A stretch of 64,000 bases of DNA, taken from assembly GCA_945890485.1 (NCBI GenBank), contig CAMDCN010000001.1, positions 248,001 through 312,000 of the forward strand, read 5' to 3'. Positions within the stretch are counted from its first letter, which is position 1; each line of letters opens with the position of its first letter. Under the pieces are notes generated by a model, which searched no databases, was not told the DNA's origin, and saw only the letters and a list, made by a program, of their open reading frames with translations. Positions 16,041-25,500 of this stretch are shown here, piece by piece. The translations under genes and the position numbers were made by a program. Source of the DNA: Candidatus Sulfopaludibacter sp. SbA3 (lineage in GTDB: Bacteria > Acidobacteriota > Terriglobia > Bryobacterales > Bryobacteraceae).

Positions 16041-17342
16041 ATGAATCGTCGATTTTTTGTGATGAGTTCGGTGGCGGGATTGTCAGCCGCCCAGACTACG
16101 CGGACCAACGCCAGCCCAAACGACACGGTGCGCGTCGCGGTGGTGGGTTGCGGAGGACGCGGCGCCAGCCATATGGGGGCGTGGACGACGCTGCCGAATG
16201 TGCAACTGGCGGCGCTCGTGGACGTGGACGATAGCCACTCCGAGCGCTACATCGGCCAGTTACAACGGCGGAACCTGAATCCGGTGCCCACGTTCCGGGA
16301 TATCCGGAAGATTTTGGAAGACAAGAACATTGACGCCGTCTCGATTGCGACGCCGAACCATTGGCATACGCTGCAGACGATTTGGGCTTGCCAGGCGGGC
16401 AAGGACGTCTATGTGGAGAAGCCGTGTTCGCATAACGTGTTCGAGAGCCGGCAGATTGTAGCCGCGGCGCGGAAGTATGGGCGGCGGGTGCAGCAGGGGA
16501 GCCAGAGCCGTTCTTCGCCAGCGTTGCAGGAAGCTGTGCAGAAGATGCGTGCGGGCGAACTGGGCGATGTCTATATGGCCCGGGGCTTGTGCTTTAAGTC
16601 GCGGAACACGATTGGAAAGACGCCGGTGGAAGCGGTGCCGCCTGGTGTGGATTACGATATGTGGACGGGGCCGGCGCCGCTGCGTCCGTTTACCAAGAAC
16701 CGGTTCCACTATAACTGGCATTGGATGTGGGACACCGGCAACGGCGACCTGGGCAACCAGGGCATTCACGAAGTGGACATCGCGCGCTGGGGCCTGGGCG
16801 TGACGCATCCGACGAAGGTAAGTTCGATGGGCGGCAAGTTCATGTTCGACGACGACCAGGAGACGCCGAACACGCAGATGTGTAACTTCGAGTTCGACGT
16901 GGCCGGCAAGAAGAAATTTATGAGCTTCGAGGTACGGCACTGGTTGAGCAACCACGAGGCCGGCATTGGCGGCGAAAAGCCGGGCAACACCATTGGCAAT
17001 ACTTTCTATGGTTCGGAAGGCTATCTGGTGATTGACGGCTACAACAAGTACTACACGTTCATGGGCAAGGAAGGGAAGCCGGGGCCGTCGCGGACGGAGC
17101 GGGACACCCACTTTGAAAACTTCATCAAGGGCGTGCGGAGCGGCCAATCTGGCGACCTGACTGCGGAGATTGAAGAGGGCGCGTTGTCGTGCGTGCTGGT
17201 TCATCTGGCGAACATTTCCTACCGGTTGGGCCGGACGCTGCACTGGGATGAGAAGACCTGGACGGTGAAGGGCGATGCGGAAGCGAACAAGATGCTGACG
17301 CGGGAGTACCGGAAGCCTTACGTGGTACCGGAAAAGGTCTAA
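16041..17342 (+). CDS. Gfo/Idh/MocA-family oxidoreductase, Tat-exported
   Basis: A 433-residue NAD(P)-dependent oxidoreductase. The export signal is MNRRFFVMSSVAGLSAAQ (RR-F-F). The Rossmann motif VAVVGCGGRGASHMGAW is at about residue 33. The canonical EKP motif is intact (YVEKPCSHNVFE), unlike its 11633 relative. A C-terminal oligomerisation domain follows (GDLGNQGIHEVDIARWGLG). AGGAAGC sits ahead of the ATG. It ends in a strong terminator at 17361. The upstream DUF1080 gene suggests sugar metabolism in the periplasm. Confidence 0.88.
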   Translation: MNRRFFVMSSVAGLSAAQTTRTNASPNDTVRVAVVGCGGRGASHMGAWTTLPNVQLAALVDVDDSHSERYIGQLQRRNLNPVPTFRDIRKILEDKNIDAVSIATPNHWHTLQTIWACQAGKDVYVEKPCSHNVFESRQIVAAARKYGRRVQQGSQSRSSPALQEAVQKMRAGELGDVYMARGLCFKSRNTIGKTPVEAVPPGVDYDMWTGPAPLRPFTKNRFHYNWHWMWDTGNGDLGNQGIHEVDIARWGLGVTHPTKVSSMGGKFMFDDDQETPNTQMCNFEFDVAGKKKFMSFEVRHWLSNHEAGIGGEKPGNTIGNTFYGSEGYLVIDGYNKYYTFMGKEGKPGPSRTERDTHFENFIKGVRSGQSGDLTAEIEEGALSCVLVHLANISYRLGRTLHWDEKTWTVKGDAEANKMLTREYRKPYVVPEKV

Positions 17343-17360
17343 GCACGTTGGTCTGAGAGT

Positions 17361-17395
17361 GCGCCGCTCCCCACGTTGGGGGCGGCGCATTTTTA
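17361..17395 (+). terminator. Rho-independent terminator
   Basis: GCGCCGCTCCC (17361-17371) pairs with GGGGGCGGCGC (17378-17388) as an 11-bp stem with one G-U pair, followed by ATTTTTATT. It lies 19 bases after the Gfo/Idh/MocA stop and just before the next gene's GGAGGGG. Confidence 0.85.
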
Positions 17396-17407
17396 TTGGA
17401 GGGGACG

Positions 17408-18130
17408 GTGGATCTGGATTTGAACGCGAGCTACGATGACGGGCATTTTGATAAGGATGAGCAGGGGTGGTGTGCGCGGCGGAAAGAGATTCGACACTCC
17501 GGCGACCAGGTGTGGATCCGGTCGTGGGGCGATGATAATGGGGCGCGACCGTACGACGACACGGCGACGCTGCGGGTGGGTACGTATCTGCCGGAACTGG
17601 GCTTGGTACGACTGCTCAACGAGCAGAGTGGAACCGTGGGCTACTTTGATTTGGACCGGCGACGCTTTCGACCGGTAGTGGAGCAGGCGGTCGATTGGTT
17701 TTCGGCACCGGCGGGGTACCGATCGCGGGTGGCGCGGGAGGCATTGGGAGCGGCCTTGGCGCCGGTAGCGAGAGCGCTGGGGATAGCGGTGAACGAGGTC
17801 CCGTCGATGCCGTTAGGGGCGCTGACCCCGAGCGCGACGGCACAGGGCACTTTAGAGGCACACGGGGCGGCGAAGACGGAAGCCGTAGCGTGGCGTTGGA
17901 TGCGCCGGTTCTATCCAGATGGAGGGTTTGCGCGGGTGGGGCCGCATCAGATGTCGGTGGAGATTGAAGGGGAGGGGCCGTTGCGGGCGAGCGTGAGCGT
18001 CTTTGTGCAGGCTCCAGAATACGCGAACTTCGTGATGCACGGTTCGATTGAGGTGATGCCGCGCGCGCTCCAGTGGCGCGCGCAGGCGATTGCGGAGTGG
18101 ACGGCTATGGCGTTTCCGGAGAGCGACTAA
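17408..18130 (+). CDS. hypothetical cytosolic protein
   Basis: A 240-residue soluble protein with no signal peptide and no recognised family. The GTG at 17408 is chosen because GGAGGGG lies at 17398-17404; the TTG at 17396 overlaps that site. The sequence has an aromatic-rich N-terminal part (GWCARRKEIRH, WIRSWGDDN) and a charged middle section. The protein opens right after a terminator, so it either has its own promoter inside that stem region or is read by leak-through. Confidence 0.5.
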   Translation: MDLDLNASYDDGHFDKDEQGWCARRKEIRHSGDQVWIRSWGDDNGARPYDDTATLRVGTYLPELGLVRLLNEQSGTVGYFDLDRRRFRPVVEQAVDWFSAPAGYRSRVAREALGAALAPVARALGIAVNEVPSMPLGALTPSATAQGTLEAHGAAKTEAVAWRWMRRFYPDGGFARVGPHQMSVEIEGEGPLRASVSVFVQAPEYANFVMHGSIEVMPRALQWRAQAIAEWTAMAFPESD

Positions 18131-18141
18131 GTGGAGCCCGG

Positions 18142-18216
18142 TTATGCGAGTCCGAAAAATCTCACGACAAATACAACTACTACGATGACTCCGATGATGT
18201 AGAAAATGTTATGCAT
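18142..18216 (-). CDS. 24-residue hydrophobic peptide
   Basis: A tiny frame missed by ORF length cutoffs. It starts ATG at 18216 with GGAGG seven bases ahead, and reads MHNIFYIIGVIVVVVFVVRF then FGLA. It is one transmembrane helix, like small membrane peptides (DUF5670/lmo0937-like) found in many bacteria. Its strong ribosome-binding site and spacing between two genes support it being real, but it is short, so chance cannot be excluded. Confidence 0.7.
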   Translation of the reverse strand: MHNIFYIIGVIVVVVFVVRFFGLA

Positions 18217-18242
18217 GTTTTGCCTCCTTTGACGCGTTTGAG

Positions 18243-18638
18243 TTAGTCGATCTGGATGGTTTCCAGATTCAGGGTGTTGCTGGTGACCGAGCCAGTAACC
18301 TTGGCTTGGATGGGTTTCGCGGTTTTACCGGACTGCCAGTAGGCGAAAACCTGTTTGCCGGCATTCCGGCTTTTCTTGAGGGCGGTGGTGGCTTTCGCGT
18401 TGCCGCCTTCGTCGAACTGGTAGAGCTTTCCGTCGGGCAGGCGGATACCGAACGAGAGAGTGGCCATGCTGACCGGACAGGTACCGGCGGGCGAGGCTCC
18501 CTGGGTTTCGGTGCTACAGGTGGTCTTGAGCGTGTCGAAGAGAACTCCGGTCCAGGTTTGCGAGCCGGAACGGGGAGGGGCCTGCGCGGCGCACAGGGCA
18601 ACTGAGAACAACGCGAAAACGATACTGTAACGGCTCAT
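18243..18638 (-). CDS. exported hypothetical protein
   Basis: A 131-residue protein with a signal peptide (MSRYSIVFALFSVALCAAQ) and two Cys in the mature part (TTCSTETQ; GTCPVS) that could form a disulfide. No family recognised. GAGG sits before the ATG at 18638. It may be periplasmic. It precedes the 24-residue peptide on the same strand and lies after the PQQ dehydrogenase. Confidence 0.5.
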   Translation of the reverse strand: MSRYSIVFALFSVALCAAQAPPRSGSQTWTGVLFDTLKTTCSTETQGASPAGTCPVSMATLSFGIRLPDGKLYQFDEGGNAKATTALKKSRNAGKQVFAYWQSGKTAKPIQAKVTGSVTSNTLNLETIQID

Positions 18639-18688
18639 CAGCAACACCTCATAGGAGAGGAGGCGATTCGCCGGCTAAGCGTTACCCC

Positions 18689-20986
18689 TTATTCTTGCGG
18701 GAGGGCGAAGGTCATGACGTTGGAGCCCACGGCGAGGGTGACGAATTGGCGGCCGTTGACGGAGTACGTCATGGGTGAAGTCTTGATGGTGGCGTGCAGG
18801 GGAACGCGCCAAAGGGTTTTGCCGTTGCGTTCGTCGGCGGCGACGAAGTAGCCGCTGGGGTCGCCGTAGAACAGAAGGCCACCGGCGGTGCCGAGGAGGC
18901 CGGCGACGCGCTTGCCGTCAACCGGACCGGTGAGGGGGACTTCCCAGGCGATGGCGCCGGTCTCGATGTTCAGGGCGCGAAGATATTTGACGCCCGGGTC
19001 CTCGGGGGGGCGGGCAGTTTTCCAACTGCCGGGGAGTAGGTTCACCGTACACTTCTCGATGGCGATGATGGTGTAGAGCTTGGTGGCGGGGCTCCAGGTG
19101 GTGCCGTTCCAGTTGGTGGCGTGATCCGGGCAGCCGAGTTCGCTGGGGGGAAGCTTTTGTGGCCGGCCATCGGGGCCGATACCGCTGGCCCAGGTCATGC
19201 GATGGAGGAAGGACTTGCCGAGGAGGAGCTTGCCGTCGGTGCGGTCGAAGACGTAGAAAAAGCCATTGCGATCGGCGTGAAGGAGGAGTTTGCGGGGTTG
19301 GCCCTTGTAGGTGGTGTCGACGAGGACGTTGGGTTCGGTGGCGTCCCAGTCGTGGGTGTCGTGGGGGGTGAATTGGTAATACCACTTGAGCTTGCCGTCG
19401 GCGGGGTTGAGGGCGAGGACGGAGTCGGTGTAGAGGTTGTCACCGCCGCGATTGCGGTCGTCGGAGTTAGGCCAGGGGTTGCCGGTGGCCCAGTAGAGGG
19501 TGTCAGTGCCGGGGTCGTAGGAGCCGGTGAGCCAGGTGGAGCCGCCGCCGAGTTTGTGGCCACCGCCTTTCCAGGTTTCGATGCCGGGTTCGCCGTCGGC
19601 GGGGACGGTCCAATGGCGCCAGACGCGTTCGCCGGTGGAGGCTTTGTAGGCGGAGATGAAACCGCGGATGCCCCAGTCGCCGCCAGCGACTCCGGCGATG
19701 ACCATATCCTTGACGATGAGGGGCGCGATGGTGCCGCCGTACTTCTGGGGTTCGTCCCAGAGAATGGTCTCCCAAACGAGGCGGCCGGAGATGCGATTGA
19801 GGGCGAGAAGGTGGGCGTTGTCGGTGACGAAGAAGACGTTGTCGCCCAGGATGGCTACGCCGCGGTTGGTACCGAGGGAGGGATCGGAGACGAGGCCGGG
19901 GGTGCGGGGCCGGGCGTACTGCCAGATGGGTTGGCCGGTGGCGGCGGAGACGGCGTGGACCTGGTTGGGGCCGGTGAGATACATGATGCCGTCGGCGACG
20001 AGGGGAACGGTTTCGAGGCCGAAATAGCGCATGTTCTCGTGGAAGTAGGGGGTGTCGGGAAGGAACTGGGTCCAGAGGGGGATGGAGAAGGACCATTGGA
20101 GGGTGAGCTTGTTGACGTTGGTGGCGTTGATCTGGGTGAGGGGGCTATAGCGGTTGCCGCTGAGGTTGCCGTTGTAGGTGAGCCAGTCGCTGGGTTGGGG
20201 GTTTTGGATCCGGGCGAAGGAGATGGCGCCGGGGGCTTGGGCAGGGGAGGACTGGGCGAGCGCGCCGGGTTTGATGCCGGAGAGGGAGCTGAGATAGGCG
20301 AGGAGGTTTTGGAGTTCGGCGGGGGAGGCCTTGGCGGGGGGCATGGCCGAGGTTTTGTCTTCGGTGACGCGGGTCGCCGCCGAGAGGGGAAGGGTGTGGA
20401 GTCCGCCTTTCAGGTCCTGAATAGCGATTTCGTAGGCGGTTCGATTGCGGGCGAAACCGCGGAGGGCGGGGCCGGCGGGGCGGGTGAAGTTGACGAGTTG
20501 GTAGCCGGGGGCGAGGCGGGCGGAGGGGTTGAGGAGGGCGTCGCGGAGTTGGTCGACGGTGAGGTCGCGGGCGATGGAGGAGAGATCGGGGCCGATGGGG
20601 GCGCCACGGCCGGAAACCATGTGGCAGGAGGCGCACTGGCCCTGGCCGAAGAAGTAGGCGCTGCCGGCGGCGGGGTCGCCCGGGACTTTGGAGTCGGCAG
20701 CGGAAGCGTTGAGCGAGACGACGAGGGCGACGAGGCCTTCGAGGGTGGCGTCGGGAAGGGCAAAGCCGGGCATGCCGGCGGCGGGGATGCCGCGGGTGAT
20801 GATGTTGCGGAGGCTTTGGGTGTTGCGGCGGCGGAGGCGGAGGTTGCCGGAGAGGCCGGGGCCCTGTTGGGAGCCGCGGGCGTCGGCGCCGTGGCAGCCG
20901 GCGCAGAGTTGGGCGTAGGTTTGGGGGATGTCGGTTTGGGCAAGGAGGGGGAGAGATAGGAGGAGGAGAAGGAGGACGGCCGGCAT
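18689..20986 (-). CDS. PQQ-dependent dehydrogenase with two N-terminal cytochrome c domains
   Basis: A 765-residue exported quinohaemoprotein. Signal peptide 1-16. Two haem-binding motifs stand at the N-terminus: CAGCH at 28-32 and CASCH at 118-122. An eight-blade quinoprotein propeller covers about 265-762, with QFTPHDTHDWDATEP (catalytic Asp region), YDPGTDTLYWATGNPWPN and GLLFYGDPSGYFVAADE. It probably oxidises alcohols or sugars and passes electrons to the haems. In common ADH forms the haem is C-terminal, so this N-terminal double-haem order is less usual. On the minus strand it lies after the NTR-like protein gene (12 bases). Confidence 0.9.
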   Translation of the reverse strand: MPAVLLLLLLSLPLLAQTDIPQTYAQLCAGCHGADARGSQQGPGLSGNLRLRRRNTQSLRNIITRGIPAAGMPGFALPDATLEGLVALVVSLNASAADSKVPGDPAAGSAYFFGQGQCASCHMVSGRGAPIGPDLSSIARDLTVDQLRDALLNPSARLAPGYQLVNFTRPAGPALRGFARNRTAYEIAIQDLKGGLHTLPLSAATRVTEDKTSAMPPAKASPAELQNLLAYLSSLSGIKPGALAQSSPAQAPGAISFARIQNPQPSDWLTYNGNLSGNRYSPLTQINATNVNKLTLQWSFSIPLWTQFLPDTPYFHENMRYFGLETVPLVADGIMYLTGPNQVHAVSAATGQPIWQYARPRTPGLVSDPSLGTNRGVAILGDNVFFVTDNAHLLALNRISGRLVWETILWDEPQKYGGTIAPLIVKDMVIAGVAGGDWGIRGFISAYKASTGERVWRHWTVPADGEPGIETWKGGGHKLGGGSTWLTGSYDPGTDTLYWATGNPWPNSDDRNRGGDNLYTDSVLALNPADGKLKWYYQFTPHDTHDWDATEPNVLVDTTYKGQPRKLLLHADRNGFFYVFDRTDGKLLLGKSFLHRMTWASGIGPDGRPQKLPPSELGCPDHATNWNGTTWSPATKLYTIIAIEKCTVNLLPGSWKTARPPEDPGVKYLRALNIETGAIAWEVPLTGPVDGKRVAGLLGTAGGLLFYGDPSGYFVAADERNGKTLWRVPLHATIKTSPMTYSVNGRQFVTLAVGSNVMTFALPQE

Positions 20987-20998
20987 CTTGCGATTAGA

Positions 20999-22360
20999 TC
21001 ATAGGGGCGGGGGGACGCTGGGCGGACCGAGGATCAGATGGACCGTTATGGGTGCGGTGCCGGGTTCGACGGTGACGGTGTTCGATTGTGAGAGGCGGCG
21101 GCCGGCGGCGGGTTCGGGGTTGCTTAAGTCATCGAACCAGTAGCGGGCGTTGATCTTGTAGGAGCGATTCGCGAAGCCGCGAGCGATGTAGACAATGGCA
21201 TTGCCGGGGCCATTGTGGATGGTGCCGTCACTCGCAGAGACTTGCAGGAGATGAGGACCTGGGGGCGTGCCGTCGGGCCACGAGATGCGGACTGTGATTG
21301 GACGGGGTTGGTCCGGGTCTGGGAGTGTTAGCAGCAGCCCATCCAGCTTCTGTTCCGGAAGGATTTGGATAGGTTGGGCGGCGGCGCGGGCGGAGACACC
21401 GGGGAAGTAGACTCTGGACCGGGGTGAGTAGTAGCTGGGCCTGTCGTGGCGGATGGAATGACCGAGCAGGTACTGCGTCGCGGGGACCTGCTCAAACTTG
21501 AAGTAACCCTCAGTATTGGACCGTGTAAAAAAGGAATTGCTGTCCATCCATGCTCCATCGGAATTTCTGGGGACCAATTCGACTTCTACCCCTGGGACCG
21601 GAGCACCCCGGCGGTCTACGACTCTGCCTGAAACCCGGGTGCTGGACCGCATTTCCAGCCATCGTTCGGCACATCCGCCCGCGACGATAGCCAGTTTTCG
21701 GCGCTGAGGGGCAAGGTGGAATCCGGGCAACTGAACAGATACTTGGTACTCGCCGGTCGGCACATCGTCAAAGGAGTAGTCGCCGGATGGCGTGGTTATT
21801 CGTTGCCAAGCCACATCACCTTGGCGCAGCGTGACGGCAGCACCGGCGGCGGGAATCAATTCGTCCGGTTCCATCCGGCCAACGAAAGCTGACATGAATT
21901 GGACAGCCTTCCCGAAGATCCGGGTTTGCGTCTCGCCCTTCCGATAGGATTCGAGATATGCGATGTCGGCGGCGGCGTTTTCGGCAGGGCGGGATCCGGA
22001 GCAGATTGACGAGATTAGAAGCGGTTTGCCTTGAGTATCGGACATGCTTCTGGCGAACATGAGATATTCGCGGCCAATGCTGTAGTTCGCACGGCAGGTG
22101 GTCCAACTATCGCCGTTAATAAGGATTTCCGTGGTTTTCGGGTCCAGGCCTTGGTAGGCGCGATCAACTCGAAACCGGTGGAAGCGAATGGCGTAGGTGG
22201 CGGGGGGCGTCCGAACGTCCTCGATGCCAATGACCTGGCCGCGGAAAATCACGTCGGAGTGGCCGAGCAATTCGCAGGCGGGGGCGCTCGAAAGCGGACC
22301 GCAACTGCAGGCATTGAGAATCGCAGGGAACGATGCGAACAGGAGAAGTAAGAGCCGCAC
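20999..22360 (-). CDS. exported protein with NTR/TIMP-like and CarboxypepD_reg-like domains
   Basis: A 453-residue exported protein. After the signal (VRLLLLLFASFPAILNA) the mature N-terminus begins with CSCGP, followed by CELLGHSDVIFRGQVIG and more Cys (TTCRANYSIG), as in netrin/TIMP-like (NTR) domains. The second half has CarboxypepD_reg-like units (ITTPSGDYSFDDVPTGEYQV; VSGRVVDRRGAPVPGVEVEL). No catalytic site seen. The GTG start at 22360 is chosen for the signal peptide; upstream in-frame ATGs up to 22486 lack a site. It is divergent from the TonB receptor, sharing a 164-base region. Confidence 0.7.
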   Translation of the reverse strand: MRLLLLLFASFPAILNACSCGPLSSAPACELLGHSDVIFRGQVIGIEDVRTPPATYAIRFHRFRVDRAYQGLDPKTTEILINGDSWTTCRANYSIGREYLMFARSMSDTQGKPLLISSICSGSRPAENAAADIAYLESYRKGETQTRIFGKAVQFMSAFVGRMEPDELIPAAGAAVTLRQGDVAWQRITTPSGDYSFDDVPTGEYQVSVQLPGFHLAPQRRKLAIVAGGCAERWLEMRSSTRVSGRVVDRRGAPVPGVEVELVPRNSDGAWMDSNSFFTRSNTEGYFKFEQVPATQYLLGHSIRHDRPSYYSPRSRVYFPGVSARAAAQPIQILPEQKLDGLLLTLPDPDQPRPITVRISWPDGTPPGPHLLQVSASDGTIHNGPGNAIVYIARGFANRSYKINARYWFDDLSNPEPAAGRRLSQSNTVTVEPGTAPITVHLILGPPSVPPPL

Positions 22361-22524
22361 GAAGACGTTAGATGCCGGCGTCGCCAGGCGGGTTCCCGGC
22401 TTGTCGCAATGGCCGTTTGCGTTCAGGAAAAGCCGGTGATAATATGCGCGGCGACTTATCGTCATCGGAGACCGGCCGATGGCCAAGCTGTACTGTGCAG
22501 GAATTGATCACGAGGAGCGTTCCT

Positions 22525-25500
22525 ATGTCATTCAAGCAATGTTGGCTTCAGGGGATGGTTGCATTGGGCTTTTGCCTCTCCCTCACCGCGCAAGAGTATC
22601 GCGGCCGTGTACAGGGTTCCGTGACGGATTCGTCACAGGCCGCTGTGGCGGGCGCTTCCGTCGTCCTAACGGACGTGAACACCGGGGTCTCCAGTACCCG
22701 GCAGACCAATGAGCAGGGCCGCTATCTGTTTGATTTAGTGTTGCCTGGAAAGTACCGTGTTTCGGTGCAGATGCAGGGATTCAATCGGTTCGTGCAAGAG
22801 AACGTCGTCTTGCAATCGCGTTCCGATATGACGGTGGATGCAACGCTACGGCCCGGCGATGTCCGGGAGACGGTAACCGTGGAGGCGCAGGCCAGCACGG
22901 TACAGTTCAACACAAGCAAATTGGAGACGACTGTCGACAGTGCCTTGGTGGCGAACCTCCCGCAGATGTCCCGGAATCCGCTGCTTTTGGCGCGGTTGGA
23001 CCCCGCGGTGGTCCAGAGCGATACGGCGCGGGAAGTGGAGCCGTACTTCACGTGGTCGGGGAACCGGCAGGAAGTGGGCGGTGGCCGGAATTACTCCAAC
23101 GACCTGCAGATTGACGGCAGCCCGATCGGGATCGGCTATAAGACAAGCTACATGCCGTCACCGGATGCGGTGCAAGAGGTAGCTGTGCAACAGAATGCCG
23201 TGGATGCGGAATACGGGCATTCGTCGGGATCCGCGATTACGCTGACGATGAAATCCGGTTCGAACGCCTGGCACGGGAACGCGTTCTACCAGGGCCAATA
23301 TCCATGGGCGAATGCGCTCGAAAACCGGGTGTTCCGCACAATCAACATGGGACGCACACACATGTGGGGCGGGACTCTGGGCAATCCCATAAAGAAAAAC
23401 AAGCTATTCAACTTCTTTTCCTACGAACAATGGCGGAAGACGGATCCAAACGATCTGATTCAGACTTTGCCGACGGATCTGGAGCGGGCGGGGAATTTCT
23501 CGCAGTCGCTGAACGCACTCGGCGGACTGCGAGCAATCTATGATCCCTTCACGACGCAGACCTCGGCAGACGGCCGGACCGTGACGAGGATGCCGTTGCC
23601 GGGCAACATCATTCCACCCTCGATGCAGGATCCGGTAGCGCGGATGTTCATGGACCAGTTATGGAAGCCAAACCGGGCAGGTCAAGGGCCGTATAACGTA
23701 AACAACTATTACGTTCCGCTCCCAATCCGGTATGACTATCACAACTTGTCGAACCGGACGGACTATGTGATGAATGACAAGTTGCGGTTCTACGGGAGGT
23801 ACAGCAAGCTGTGGACTCCTGTGACAACTTCGAACCCGACCGGTTCGGACTATTATGTGAATGACCGGGGCAGCCAGCGCGATGCGTTGTCGATATCTGG
23901 CGATGCGGTGTACATGGCGAGTCCGACCACCGTGGTGAACATCAACGCGACCTATCACAGCTTTGTGGATGCGTCTCGTTTTGCGTCGACGAACGAGGGC
24001 GGCTGGGCCAAGGTGTGGCCGAATTCGAACTTTCACCAGACGGTTTTTGGCAATAAAGCCGTACCGGAGCTGATTCCCCGCATGTCGATTATGGGTACCG
24101 GAACCGGCGAATACTGGACGGCGCTGGGGCCCAGGGGTGGCGTATGGGATCAGAGACCGACGGCAGATAGCGTGAGCCTAAAGGTTGCCCGCCAGCAAGG
24201 AAAACACTATCTGAAGATGGGGGCCGACACACGAGGGACGCGGACGACGAGCTTGATTGTCAGCAATACACCGGGTTTCGGTTTTCAGGCGGACGGGAGC
24301 GCGGCCACGTTCGTGAATCCAGACCTTCGGACCTCAGGCGATGGCTTTGCGACCTTCCTGCTGGGGGCGGTGCAGCCGGCTGGTGGTGGCGCCGATAGCT
24401 GGGATAGCGGAGCGACATCGATGACGGCAACGATTCTGCCCCAAGGACAGAACCGATTCTACGGGATGTTCATTAATGACGATTGGAAGGTCAGCCGAAA
24501 CCTCACCATCAATCTGGGACTACGGTATGAGTATGAGACGGCATATACGGATCCCGAAAACCGCCTTACGCGGCCATTGGATCTGTCGTCGCCGATACCG
24601 GAAATGCAAGGTGCTGGCGCACCGGTAATGCCGCCGCAACTGGGGCAATTCTATAAAGGCCCAACGACCCTGAACGGAGCATTTCAGTTTGCGGATGAAA
24701 ACAACCGTGGACAGTGGAACCCGGGCCGGGGCGGACTCTCTCCCCGCATCGGCATGGCATACCGGATCAACGACAAAACGTCATTCCGGGTGGGCTACGG
24801 CCGCTACCTGACGCCTTGGACGGGAGGCACGTTCAATATTTTCGATACCTACTATGTCGGATTTAAGAATGTGACTGGGGCCTATCCGGCGGTGCAGGGT
24901 GTTCCGCAAGCGCGGCTGCGGGATCCCTTTCCGGCCTCGACGCCAGTGGTGCCGGCCTACGAAAAGCGGTTGGGACGCTATACGGCGCTCGGGGACTCTT
25001 TCAATTTCGTGAACCAAAACCGTCCCCGGAGCTACAGCGACCGGCTGAACGTCTCGTTCCAGCGCCAGTTGATGCAGGACATGGTCTTGGACGTGACTTA
25101 CTATTTGAACCTGTCGAACCAGAATGTTGGCATTTTCAACATTAACCAGGTTGATCCGCGGGTAGCGTACGAGTTCAAGGACGCCACGAACATCGCCGTA
25201 CCGAATCCTTTCTACCAATTCTCCAGTCTCGATAAGTTTCCGGGAGCATTGCGTTTTCAACGGAACGTAGCGCTGACGACTCTGGCGCGCCAATATCCGC
25301 AGTACGGGAACCTGAACGTGGTGGACGGAATTCGGGGCGGCGATTCGCGATACCAATCCTTCCAACTGCGCTTGAACCGGAGGTTCGCCAGTGGGTATAG
25401 CGTATTGTTGGGCTATAACTACAGCCGGCAGCAGGACGAGGTTTTCTTCAACGATATTTCGAGCTACCTGCAGGACTTCACATGGCAGGAGAGCGATCGG

